Assembly (NCBI GenBank): GCA_964521025.1
Contig: CAZFPK010000073.1
Span: 1-15,055 of the forward strand
Source: DRTC01 sp964521025
Lineage (GTDB): Bacteria > Cloacimonadota > Cloacimonadia > Cloacimonadales > TCS61
Length of the DNA stretch: 15,055 nt
Reading direction: 5' to 3'
In this document: piece after piece, positions 1 to 6,430 of the stretch
Layout of the letters: every line of letters begins with the position of its first letter
Position numbering within the stretch: position 1 is the stretch's first letter
Made by a program: the position numbers and the translations under genes
Notes under the pieces: generated by a model
Seen by the model: only the letters and a program-made list of their open reading frames with translations
Database searches by the model: none
Told to the model about the DNA's origin: nothing

Positions 1-53
1 CTAAATCTCTTTATTTCTGAACACTTATATAGCATATTTTTTACGAGTTCGTC

Positions 54-665
54 ATGATTGAGAAGTTAAATTTATTGAAAGATTATTCATATTATTTTTT
101 ATTTACTTTGAATCCTTACGGAAAAGATATTGAAACGAATGTTCCTGAAAAATCAGAAATAATCGAAACCTTCCGGAAATTATCGCAAATGATCGGAAAA
201 GAAAAAGTGATCTGGAGATATGATCCGATCTTGATTTCGGAAAAATATAATAAAGAATTCCATTATGAGAAATTCGAGATTTTATCTGAAAAACTTCATA
301 AATTTATAGATAAATGTATCATCAGTTTTCTCGATTTCTATCGGAAGACAAAACAAAAAACGAAACATCTGAATCTAATTGAAATTTCAGAAATTGAGGA
401 AATTGAAATTGCTAAACAATTTGCTCAAATTGGAAAAAATTATGATCTGAAAATCCAAACTTGTGCGGAAAAATTCGATCTGACCGGATCCGGAATTCTT
501 CCCGGAAAATGTATCGATGATGAACTGATAATAGAAATTAGAGATCAGATACTAGATGTCACAAAGGACAAAAATCAGCGGAAAGAATGTAATTGTGTTC
601 AGAGCATAGATATTGGAGAATACAACACTTGTTTTCATAATTGTCTTTATTGTTATGCAAATTAA
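54..665 (+). CDS. DUF1848 family protein, truncated at the N-terminus (probable gene remnant)
   Basis: The 203-residue product matches the C-terminal two-thirds of DUF1848 proteins. Visible landmarks are 'LNPYGKDIE' (19-27), 'VIWRYDPIL' (52-60), 'CIDDELI' (153-159) and the hallmark cysteine cluster at the very end (Cys179, 181, 193, 197, 200, within 'CNCVQSIDIGEYNTC' and 'CLYCYAN'). That cluster resembles a metal or Fe-S site, but the family's biochemical role is not established. Family members usually run to about 300 residues and begin with a segment like 'SASRRTDIPAF'; about 75 residues are missing here. The upstream 53 bases are stopped in this frame (TGA at 18, TAG at 30), and the other two frames show nothing like the missing part. 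The stop falls directly after 'CYAN', where relatives usually have a short tail. No Shine-Dalgarno sequence precedes the ATG. The base composition is very A/T-rich. Family assignment is firm; whether the gene is expressed is doubtful. Confidence 0.75.
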   Translation: MIEKLNLLKDYSYYFLFTLNPYGKDIETNVPEKSEIIETFRKLSQMIGKEKVIWRYDPILISEKYNKEFHYEKFEILSEKLHKFIDKCIISFLDFYRKTKQKTKHLNLIEISEIEEIEIAKQFAQIGKNYDLKIQTCAEKFDLTGSGILPGKCIDDELIIEIRDQILDVTKDKNQRKECNCVQSIDIGEYNTCFHNCLYCYAN

Positions 666-667
666 AT

Positions 668-703
668 TTGATTCGACTTGCTACGAAGTGCGAGTTGAAT
701 CAA
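668..703 (+). repeat. Palindromic element A (REP-like hairpin), inverted partner of element B
   Basis: An imperfect hairpin begins 2 bases after the DUF1848 stop. The outer arms TTGATTC (668-674) and GAATCAA (697-703) pair perfectly. The inner stem includes two G-T wobbles and closes on a GAA loop (685-687). Positions 674-697 are the exact reverse complement of 791-814 in element B. A T run (706-710) follows, so on the + strand it may also act as a weak transcription terminator. Confidence 0.7.
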
Positions 704-779
704 AATTTTTCGATACGGCTTTGGAGTAATAATATGTTTAAACACAATAATTTATAAATTTTTATTTCTTTTATTATAA

Positions 780-825
780 TAATTCAATCACAACTCGCAC
801 TTCGTAGCAAGTCGTGATTGAATTA
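780..825 (+). repeat. Palindromic element B (REP-like hairpin), inverted partner of element A
   Basis: The arms AATTCAATCAC (781-791) and GTGATTGAATT (814-824) pair perfectly. They enclose a core (791-814) identical, in reverse orientation, to the 24-base core of element A. The flanking arms differ from those of A yet remain fully paired. That points to selection on the palindrome rather than on the arm sequence. The 76-base spacer between A and B is almost pure A/T and carries no gene. Confidence 0.7.
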
Positions 826-840
826 AGATAAAAATTTCTT

Positions 841-868
841 TTGACAGTTTTTATCCATCAGAAATAAT
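841..868 (+). promoter_or_regulatory. Sigma-70-type promoter of the M14 peptidase gene
   Basis: A perfect -35 TTGACA (841-846) and -10 AATAAT (863-868, 5 of 6) are separated by 16 bases. Transcription would start near 875 and leave an 18-base leader holding the ribosome binding site GAGGTG (884-889). This is a consensus match only; no expression evidence is available. Confidence 0.55.
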
Positions 869-892
869 AAATTCAAATTTTAAGAGGTGCTT

Positions 893-2593
893 ATGAAATA
901 TTTTATTACAATCGTTTTATTATTATCGATCTCTATTCTTTCCGCAAATGAAATGCATATTTCAATCTCAAAACCGAATAAATTTCTTTTAAAATGGATC
1001 GAGGAACAGAATATCGAAATCGTTAATTTCCGCAAAAATGAAAGTATCGATCTTATAATCGATAAAGAACAATTGGATTTTCTTCAAAATAATCATTTCG
1101 ATATTAAATTCCTCTCCACAGAAGAACAGCGATCAAGAGATATTGAAGGTTACAGAAATTACGAAGATGTTAAATCCGAACTACTACAAATTGCTATAGA
1201 TTATCCCGGTATAATAGAATTGACTTCCCTTGGAAATTCCACCTGCTATGATTATTATCTCGACGGAGATAACGATTATTCCGATTTCCAATTCGAGATC
1301 TGGTGTTTGAAACTGTCCGATAATCCCGAAACCAATGAAGACGAACCCAATGTCTTTTATGCTGCGGAAATTCATGCACGCGAACCTATCAGCCTGGAAG
1401 TCGATATGTATATTTTGAATCACCTTGTTTCTAATTATGGAGTTGTCGATAGCATTACTGCCTGGATTGACAGCACTCAAATCTGGTTCATCCCGCTAAT
1501 GAATCCCGACGGACACAAACTCGTAACCGAAGGTTGGCATACTATGCATCGTAAGAATATGCGGGATAATAATGAAAATGGATTACCTGATTACAGTTCA
1601 GTAGATGGAGTGGATTTGAACCGTAATTTCGGTTATGTCTGGGGAAATAACGGAGCATCGAATTCTCCGAGTTCATCGATTTATCATGGACCTTATGCCT
1701 GGTCGGAACAGGAAACAGTTTATGCTCGTGATGTGATCTATGCTCATAAATTTTATGCAGGAATAACTTATCATTCGTACGGGGAATGGGTACTGTATCC
1801 GCTTGGTCATCTGCCCGGAGCCTGTTCCCTCGATCACGAAATCATGGACGACCTGGCAGTCGAAATGGCGGAAACAATTCCCAGTATAAATGGAACCGGG
1901 CATTACACTCCCATTCAAGCAGTAGATTTTGGATACACATGTCAGGGAACAATGGGAGATTGGGGTTATGCGGAACAGCGAATATTTTCCTATACGATCG
2001 AACTGGCTACAACCTTTATTCCTCCTGAATCGCAAGTGGAACAGATCTGCGAAGATAATCTGCAGGCTGCTCTGATAATGCTCGATAGAGTAAATCATTC
2101 TACTGTAACCGGGAATATAACAAATGAAAATGATGAACCTTTGATCGCTGAAATCTATGTTACGGAAATCGACAGCGTTGGAGGAATGACCGAAGTAGAG
2201 CCTGTTCGCAGTGATTCTACTTTTGGCAGGTATTATCGTCTGCTTCTTCCGGGAGATTATACTTTCACCTTTCATCATGAAGATTATGCGGATATCAGGC
2301 ACTATGATGTTCAGGTTTATGAGGCTGCAAATACAAATCTTGATATTTGCTTGAAACCGGAATTTATCAAGAATACGGATATCGAAATCTATACAAATAA
2401 TGATTCACTTTATTTAGATTGGGACGATGAAGTAGATTATGATTATGAGATTTATTCATCGGCAAATCCCTACGATAATTTTGTCATAAATACAGACGGA
2501 GAATTTATAGAAGATAGTCTCTGGAGAGAAAATATATCAGGAAATAAACGCTTTGACAAGCAGTTTTATATGATCAAAAGGATAGCTGAATGA
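893..2593 (+). CDS. Secreted M14 zinc carboxypeptidase with a regulatory-like domain and a 'SANPY' C-terminal module
   Basis: The start chosen is ATG 893, because GAGGTG (884-889) sits just upstream and the signal peptide MKYFITIVLLLSISILSA begins here; an in-frame GTG at 887 overlaps that site. In the 566-residue product the M14 catalytic set is complete: Zn ligands His161 and Glu164 in 'EIHAREP', Arg163, 'NPDGH' (204-208), 'DLNRNF' with Asn243/Arg244, third Zn ligand His294 in 'TYHSYG', and general base Glu370 in 'YTIELATTF'. M14 enzymes release C-terminal residues from peptides, so an exported protein-scavenging enzyme is expected. Residues about 403-476 look like a carboxypeptidase-regulatory beta-sandwich. 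Residues about 495-566 form the fibronectin-like 'YEIYSSANPY' module shared with the C25 protein at 6431. Residues 20-80 may be a propeptide. Substrate preference cannot be read from the sequence. Confidence 0.92.
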   Translation: MKYFITIVLLLSISILSANEMHISISKPNKFLLKWIEEQNIEIVNFRKNESIDLIIDKEQLDFLQNNHFDIKFLSTEEQRSRDIEGYRNYEDVKSELLQIAIDYPGIIELTSLGNSTCYDYYLDGDNDYSDFQFEIWCLKLSDNPETNEDEPNVFYAAEIHAREPISLEVDMYILNHLVSNYGVVDSITAWIDSTQIWFIPLMNPDGHKLVTEGWHTMHRKNMRDNNENGLPDYSSVDGVDLNRNFGYVWGNNGASNSPSSSIYHGPYAWSEQETVYARDVIYAHKFYAGITYHSYGEWVLYPLGHLPGACSLDHEIMDDLAVEMAETIPSINGTGHYTPIQAVDFGYTCQGTMGDWGYAEQRIFSYTIELATTFIPPESQVEQICEDNLQAALIMLDRVNHSTVTGNITNENDEPLIAEIYVTEIDSVGGMTEVEPVRSDSTFGRYYRLLLPGDYTFTFHHEDYADIRHYDVQVYEAANTNLDICLKPEFIKNTDIEIYTNNDSLYLDWDDEVDYDYEIYSSANPYDNFVINTDGEFIEDSLWRENISGNKRFDKQFYMIKRIAE

Positions 2594-2618
2594 GACTCGA
2601 GTTCATAAGAGCTAAGTG

Positions 2619-2672
2619 AGAATGGACTTGAGACGATAACTGCATCCAAAAGCAAGAATGGATTTTAGACGA
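2619..2672 (+). repeat. Two-copy 18-bp direct repeat upstream of the CapA-like gene
   Basis: AGAATGGACTTGAGACGA (2619-2636) recurs as AGAATGGATTTTAGACGA (2655-2672), with 2 mismatches and a 36-base period. The repeats end about 88 bases before the predicted sigma-54 start, a normal position for an activator-binding pair. The rest of the 190-base gap (2594-2783) holds no gene; it also has an 8-base palindrome ACTCGAGT near its left end. Confidence 0.5.
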
Positions 2673-2733
2673 AATTATTGTACTTTTTCATCTGAACTCC
2701 ATCAGTCAAAAGCCAGATAAAGTCCGGTCTCTA

Positions 2734-2749
2734 TGGAATCAAACTTGCA
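2734..2749 (+). promoter_or_regulatory. Sigma-54-type (-24/-12) promoter of the CapA-like gene
   Basis: TGGAATCAAACTTGCA matches the RpoN consensus TGGCAYRNNNNTTGCW except at two positions. It keeps the invariant GG (2735-2736) and GC (2747-2748) exactly 10 bases apart. The predicted start is near 2760, giving a 24-base leader that contains CAGGAG (2771-2776) before ATG 2784. No convincing sigma-70 promoter was seen in this gap. Confidence 0.5.
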
Positions 2750-2783
2750 TCATGATTTATCAAATAAATTCAGGAGTTATATT

Positions 2784-5700
2784 ATGAAAAACTTTTTACT
2801 TTTTTTATTTTTATTTACATTCATCAATTTAATTTCACAAGAACTTAATTCAAGATATGAGATCATTGAAAATTTCGATGACGGCGAGATCGAACTCTAC
2901 TCTTTTCCCGGGGAAGATAATGATCCCGGCGGCTGGGCACTCGATCAGTTAAATACCTACAATAATTCCCTTTACTCGCTCCGGTTAGTGGGCAACACTT
3001 GGAAAATCGAAGATATCGAACCAACTGTGATCGACTCGGGAAATGTCTGGCAAATCGCAATTTTTGTTCAGGAAATAAGCGAAATCCAGGGTTTTGGTCT
3101 GATGGATTCTTCAAATGTCCTTTTCTACTCTATATTCGGGACGCAAATGCTCGACATCGAAGAATGGGTTCCGGTCTATCAGGGAGCATTCGAGGAAGAA
3201 ACCTGGAATCTGATCCAGCTTCCGGTTGCCGATGACTGGTTTGCCTGGTTCGATTATTATCCGACCATCACTTCTATCGTATTCGTCAATGACCAGGATG
3301 ACGGAGAACCGGGAGTCGTCTATTTTGATGAGATCTTGAACATTACCGAAGACCTTCCTGTTCCTCCGGAAATCGAGATAACTTATGAGATCGGTGAGAT
3401 TTATCGTAAACAAAATGGACAACGCAATGTGGATGTGCAATTTTATTCCGAAGTTTTCGATCCTGACAGCGAGGATTTTCTTTTCTCCTGGAGTTTCGGA
3501 GATGATTCCACCAGCGTCGAACAGAATCCACTCCATACTTTTTTAGTTGAAGATGATCATCCTTACACGGTTTTATGTGAAGTTTCGGATACAACAGATT
3601 GTTACGGACAGGCGGTTTGTCAGATCGAAGTCGATGAAGGAGAAACTACTTTTCCTATCACTGTGAATTTTGTCGGAGATGTTATGCTGGCTCGCGGCTA
3701 TAATGATCTGATCGATGCGATCGGAGTAGAAGCGATCTTTGAACCAACACTCGATATTTTGGGAAATGCTGCCGATATCACAGTCGCCAATCTCGAATGT
3801 CCGCTCACGACTCATTGGGAACATCATCCGACCAAATCTATCTATTTCAAAGGTTCTCCGGAATATGTCGCCGGACTAACTTATGCCGGGATCGATGTGA
3901 TCACGCTTGCCAACAACCATGTTTATGATTATATGCTGCCCGGAATACAGGAAACACAGCAGGTTTTGGAGGATAATAACATTTTGTATTCAGGTGCGGG
4001 AGCAGATTCCTACGAAGCATATTTACCTCTTTTTTTTAATAAATCAGGTGTGAACATCGCTTTTCTCGCTTCCAGCGACAGAACAGGACAATACAACAAT
4101 TATCAACCATATCTGCAAGCTGGATTCAATAAACCGGGATTCGCTTATATGACTCCATATTATGTGCAGAAACAAATTCAGGAAGTTCAGGATGTAGCCG
4201 ATCTGATCGTGATCGAAACTCATTCCGGCAGCGAATATTCCACCGAACCGGGAGAAAATTATGACAAATCCAATCCCTTATATCAATATGAAGAAACATT
4301 CCCGGAAGATGAAGAATACACTTTCAGGTTGGATATTCCGCACATGTGGGACATCGAGATCAGGCATTTTATGATCGATGAAGGAGCGGACCTGGTTATT
4401 TGTCATCATCCGCATATTATTCAAGGGGTAGAAGTTTATAACGGGAAACTGATCGCACATTCGCTCGGGAATTTTGCTTTCGATCTTTCTTATGCGGAAA
4501 CAATGCCGACTATGATCCTGAATTCAAAGATCGATGAAAATGGTTTTTACGGCTACTCATTGACTCCTGTTTTCATCGATGATTATATTCCGCAAAGAGC
4601 GGAAGGTGAGCTCGGTCTTCACATCCTCGATCAAATTGCCGGACGCTCCAAAAATATGAATACCTACCTCCATGTCGATCGTGAAGAAATTACGGCTTCA
4701 GTTATTTTTGATACTCTGAATATGGAAATAAACACCGAAAATTATGTGGAAATTTTATCTCTTACTGTGGATAATGGAGAATGGATATCTTCTCCTTTGA
4801 AATTAGCAAGAAACGGGCATATTTCTTCTATCAACTCCGTAACTCCCGAAAATAATTGGCATTATCGTTTAGGAAGAGAGATCGTCTGGTTCGGGAATTG
4901 TGAAGATGAAGGCTGCACTCTCTGGAACCTGAACAGTGATGACGAATGGTATGATGAAACCGAATTCTATGAAGGAGAGCGTTCTATCTGTCATCGCAGA
5001 TATCCTGATTCGGGAGATAACATCGTTACCAATTTCACCAATCGCCTAAAAAGATATTCTGATGGAGATTTCACTTTGCATGGATATTTCAAAACCCAGA
5101 ATGGAAGTAATGTTACCATCGAAGCCAGGTATTATCAAACCAGAAGTGATTATCCCTGGATAGACACGGAAAATATCGGAGTTCTGGTCGATGGAGATAC
5201 AGGTTGGAATTTTTATTGGAAGAATCTGGATGTTCCGGGAAACTGCAATTTCTTCGATATCAGAACAAACAGCGACATGCCGGCATCAGGAGAAGCACTT
5301 TCCTGGTTTGACAATGTTGGAATTATCGAATGGTCGGATTGGGAAACTTTTGAGGATTATGCTGAAATCGAGAATCCAAGTGATTATTATTTTCTGCAGG
5401 TCAAAGCCGGAACACAGCTTGGTCATGCAATACTCGATTATACAGAAAAAAATTATGGTGAAGGACCCGTCGTTCATAATGATGACCAAGTACCGGAAAT
5501 CTCGTCAAAAGGAAGATTGGTCGCAAATTATCCCAATCCATTCAATCCTTCCACAACCATCTCATTCCAATTAATCTCAGAGCACACGGAAAGCACTGAA
5601 ATAAACATCTACAACATCAAAGGACAAAAAGTGAAACAGCTTGTCAGCGATCAGCGTTCAGCAGGTCAGTATTCAGTGATCTGGGATGGATTGGATGATA

Positions 5701-5792
5701 TTGGAAAACCGGTCGGTTCAGGGATTTATTTCTATAATTTAAGAATTGACGGAAAAAGTATCGATACGAAGAAGTGTTTGCTGGTGAGGTGA
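2784..5792 (+). CDS. Secreted CapA-like (poly-gamma-glutamate capsule type) metallophosphoesterase fold with PKD and FlgD-Ig sorting domains
   Basis: ATG 2784 is preferred over the in-frame ATG 2733: CAGGAG lies 7 bases before it and a clean signal peptide (MKNFLLFLFLFTFINLISQ) follows. In the 1002-residue product the layout is: a jelly-roll-like region (about 24-187), a PKD-type Ig domain (about 195-285, with 'FSWSFGDDSTS'), a CapA/PgsA-type calcineurin-fold domain (about 290-590), a second jelly-roll-like region (about 690-855), and a C-terminal FlgD-Ig domain starting at 'NYPNPFNPSTTISF' (915). CapA-domain landmarks are 'GDVMLAR' (298-304), 'NLECPL' (336-341), 'LANNH' (375-379), His480 in 'THSGSEY', 'HHPH' (541-544) and 'HSLGNFAF' (559-566), so the metal-binding set looks intact. 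Family members are usually membrane proteins of capsule loci; this one is built for release or surface attachment, and no pgsB/C-type gene lies nearby. A hydrolase acting on a surface polymer is a reasonable guess; the substrate is unknown. Confidence 0.85.
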   Translation: MKNFLLFLFLFTFINLISQELNSRYEIIENFDDGEIELYSFPGEDNDPGGWALDQLNTYNNSLYSLRLVGNTWKIEDIEPTVIDSGNVWQIAIFVQEISEIQGFGLMDSSNVLFYSIFGTQMLDIEEWVPVYQGAFEEETWNLIQLPVADDWFAWFDYYPTITSIVFVNDQDDGEPGVVYFDEILNITEDLPVPPEIEITYEIGEIYRKQNGQRNVDVQFYSEVFDPDSEDFLFSWSFGDDSTSVEQNPLHTFLVEDDHPYTVLCEVSDTTDCYGQAVCQIEVDEGETTFPITVNFVGDVMLARGYNDLIDAIGVEAIFEPTLDILGNAADITVANLECPLTTHWEHHPTKSIYFKGSPEYVAGLTYAGIDVITLANNHVYDYMLPGIQETQQVLEDNNILYSGAGADSYEAYLPLFFNKSGVNIAFLASSDRTGQYNNYQPYLQAGFNKPGFAYMTPYYVQKQIQEVQDVADLIVIETHSGSEYSTEPGENYDKSNPLYQYEETFPEDEEYTFRLDIPHMWDIEIRHFMIDEGADLVICHHPHIIQGVEVYNGKLIAHSLGNFAFDLSYAETMPTMILNSKIDENGFYGYSLTPVFIDDYIPQRAEGELGLHILDQIAGRSKNMNTYLHVDREEITASVIFDTLNMEINTENYVEILSLTVDNGEWISSPLKLARNGHISSINSVTPENNWHYRLGREIVWFGNCEDEGCTLWNLNSDDEWYDETEFYEGERSICHRRYPDSGDNIVTNFTNRLKRYSDGDFTLHGYFKTQNGSNVTIEARYYQTRSDYPWIDTENIGVLVDGDTGWNFYWKNLDVPGNCNFFDIRTNSDMPASGEALSWFDNVGIIEWSDWETFEDYAEIENPSDYYFLQVKAGTQLGHAILDYTEKNYGEGPVVHNDDQVPEISSKGRLVANYPNPFNPSTTISFQLISEHTESTEINIYNIKGQKVKQLVSDQRSAGQYSVIWDGLDDIGKPVGSGIYFYNLRIDGKSIDTKKCLLVR
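5526..5789 (+). other. FlgD-Ig / type IX-like C-terminal sorting domain of the CapA-like protein
   Basis: The module begins 'NYPNPFNPSTTISF', continues 'INIYNIKGQKVK', and ends 'SGIYFYNLRIDGKS' then 'CLLVR'. It is closely similar to the end of the CotH protein (12560-12826). Such domains direct export or cell-surface attachment in Bacteroidota and are common in Cloacimonadota-like proteins. Whether a type IX machine exists in this organism cannot be seen here. Confidence 0.8.
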
Positions 5793-5798
5793 TGTAAA

Positions 5799-5889
5799 TC
5801 AATTTGCTAAATTGAAAAAATAAAAAAGTTACTTATAAACAATTCAGGCGAATTGTTTTACAAATGTAACTCGATTTTCCAAAATCGAG
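5799..5889 (+). repeat. Cluster of three A/T-rich hairpins between the CapA-like and GNAT genes
   Basis: Three perfect stems follow each other. They are TCAATTT/AAATTGA (5799-5815, loop GCT); AAACAATTC/GAATTGTTT (5837-5858, loop AGGC), itself enclosed by AGTTAC (5827-5832) and GTAACT (5866-5871); and CTCGATTT/AAATCGAG (5870-5889, loop TCCA). None is followed by a T run on the + strand, so they are not standard terminators. The cluster fills most of the 113-base gap (5793-5905). Confidence 0.6.
5812..5839 (+). promoter_or_regulatory. Possible sigma-70-type promoter of the GNAT gene
   Basis: TTGAAA (5812-5817) and TATAAA (5834-5839) are separated by 16 bases, with a start near 5846. It overlaps the hairpin cluster, and A/T-rich sequence gives such matches readily, so confidence is modest. 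Confidence 0.35.
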
Positions 5890-5905
5890 AAAAAAAGGAA
5901 CAATA

Positions 5906-6388
5906 ATGAATGAAATAGAAGTAAGAAAAACATACGCACAAGACCAGGATTGGGTAACCAGAATCCTGGCGGAAAACTGGGGTTCTCCCAAGATCATAAC
6001 CAAAGGAAAAATCCATCAGGCAGATGAATATCCCGGATTCATCGCTGAATTTCAAAATGAAAAAGCAGGTTTACTGACATATCACATTAAAGATAATGAA
6101 TGTGAGATCATATCTCTCAACAGTCTGGAAAAAAATGTCGGAATCGGTACTGCTTTACTGAATGCAGTTTCGAAAGTTGCTTTTCAAAGATATTGTAAAA
6201 GACTTTGGCTTATCACAACTAATGACAACTTTGAAGCGCTCCGGTTTTATCAAACCCGCAGGTTTCATCTGGTAGCAGTTTATCCGAATATGATCGCCGA
6301 ATACAGGAAAATCAAACCGGAAATCCCATTATTTGGTTTGGATAGTATCCCCATCAGGGACGAGATCGAACTTGAAATGATTTTGTGA
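5906..6388 (+). CDS. GNAT-family N-acetyltransferase
   Basis: The 160-residue protein is of normal length for a single GNAT domain. The acetyl-CoA pyrophosphate-binding motif A is recognisable as 'KNVGIGTALLNAV' (77-89). The usual downstream block follows: 'LWLITTNDNFEALRFYQTRRFHLVAVY' (about 103-129), with the Asn-x-x-A-x-x-F-Y pattern typical of motif B. An AAGGA ribosome binding site (about 5895-5899) lies 6 bases before the ATG. No signal peptide or membrane segment is present, so it acts in the cytoplasm. The C25 gene starts 42 bases after its stop, so the two are probably co-transcribed. The acceptor (amine, peptide or antibiotic) cannot be deduced, and a link to the neighbouring secreted proteins is unproven. 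Confidence 0.88.
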   Translation: MNEIEVRKTYAQDQDWVTRILAENWGSPKIITKGKIHQADEYPGFIAEFQNEKAGLLTYHIKDNECEIISLNSLEKNVGIGTALLNAVSKVAFQRYCKRLWLITTNDNFEALRFYQTRRFHLVAVYPNMIAEYRKIKPEIPLFGLDSIPIRDEIELEMIL

Positions 6389-6430
6389 GTTTCTTTTTCG
6401 GCTTATAGTTTGTATATTGGAGAAAGTTAA

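Noticed and set aside
704..780. A small gene or RNA between palindromes A and B
   Set aside because: The spacer is almost entirely A/T with no open frame of note, promoter or stable fold.
1673..2302. A 209-residue open frame on the minus strand inside the M14 gene
   Set aside because: It is antisense to a well-supported catalytic domain, has no recognisable protein features, and follows from the codon bias of the real gene.
6399..6414. A sigma-54-like sequence (GG-N10-GT) before the C25 gene
   Set aside because: The invariant C is replaced by T, and the predicted start near 6425 would remove the ribosome binding site (6419-6423).
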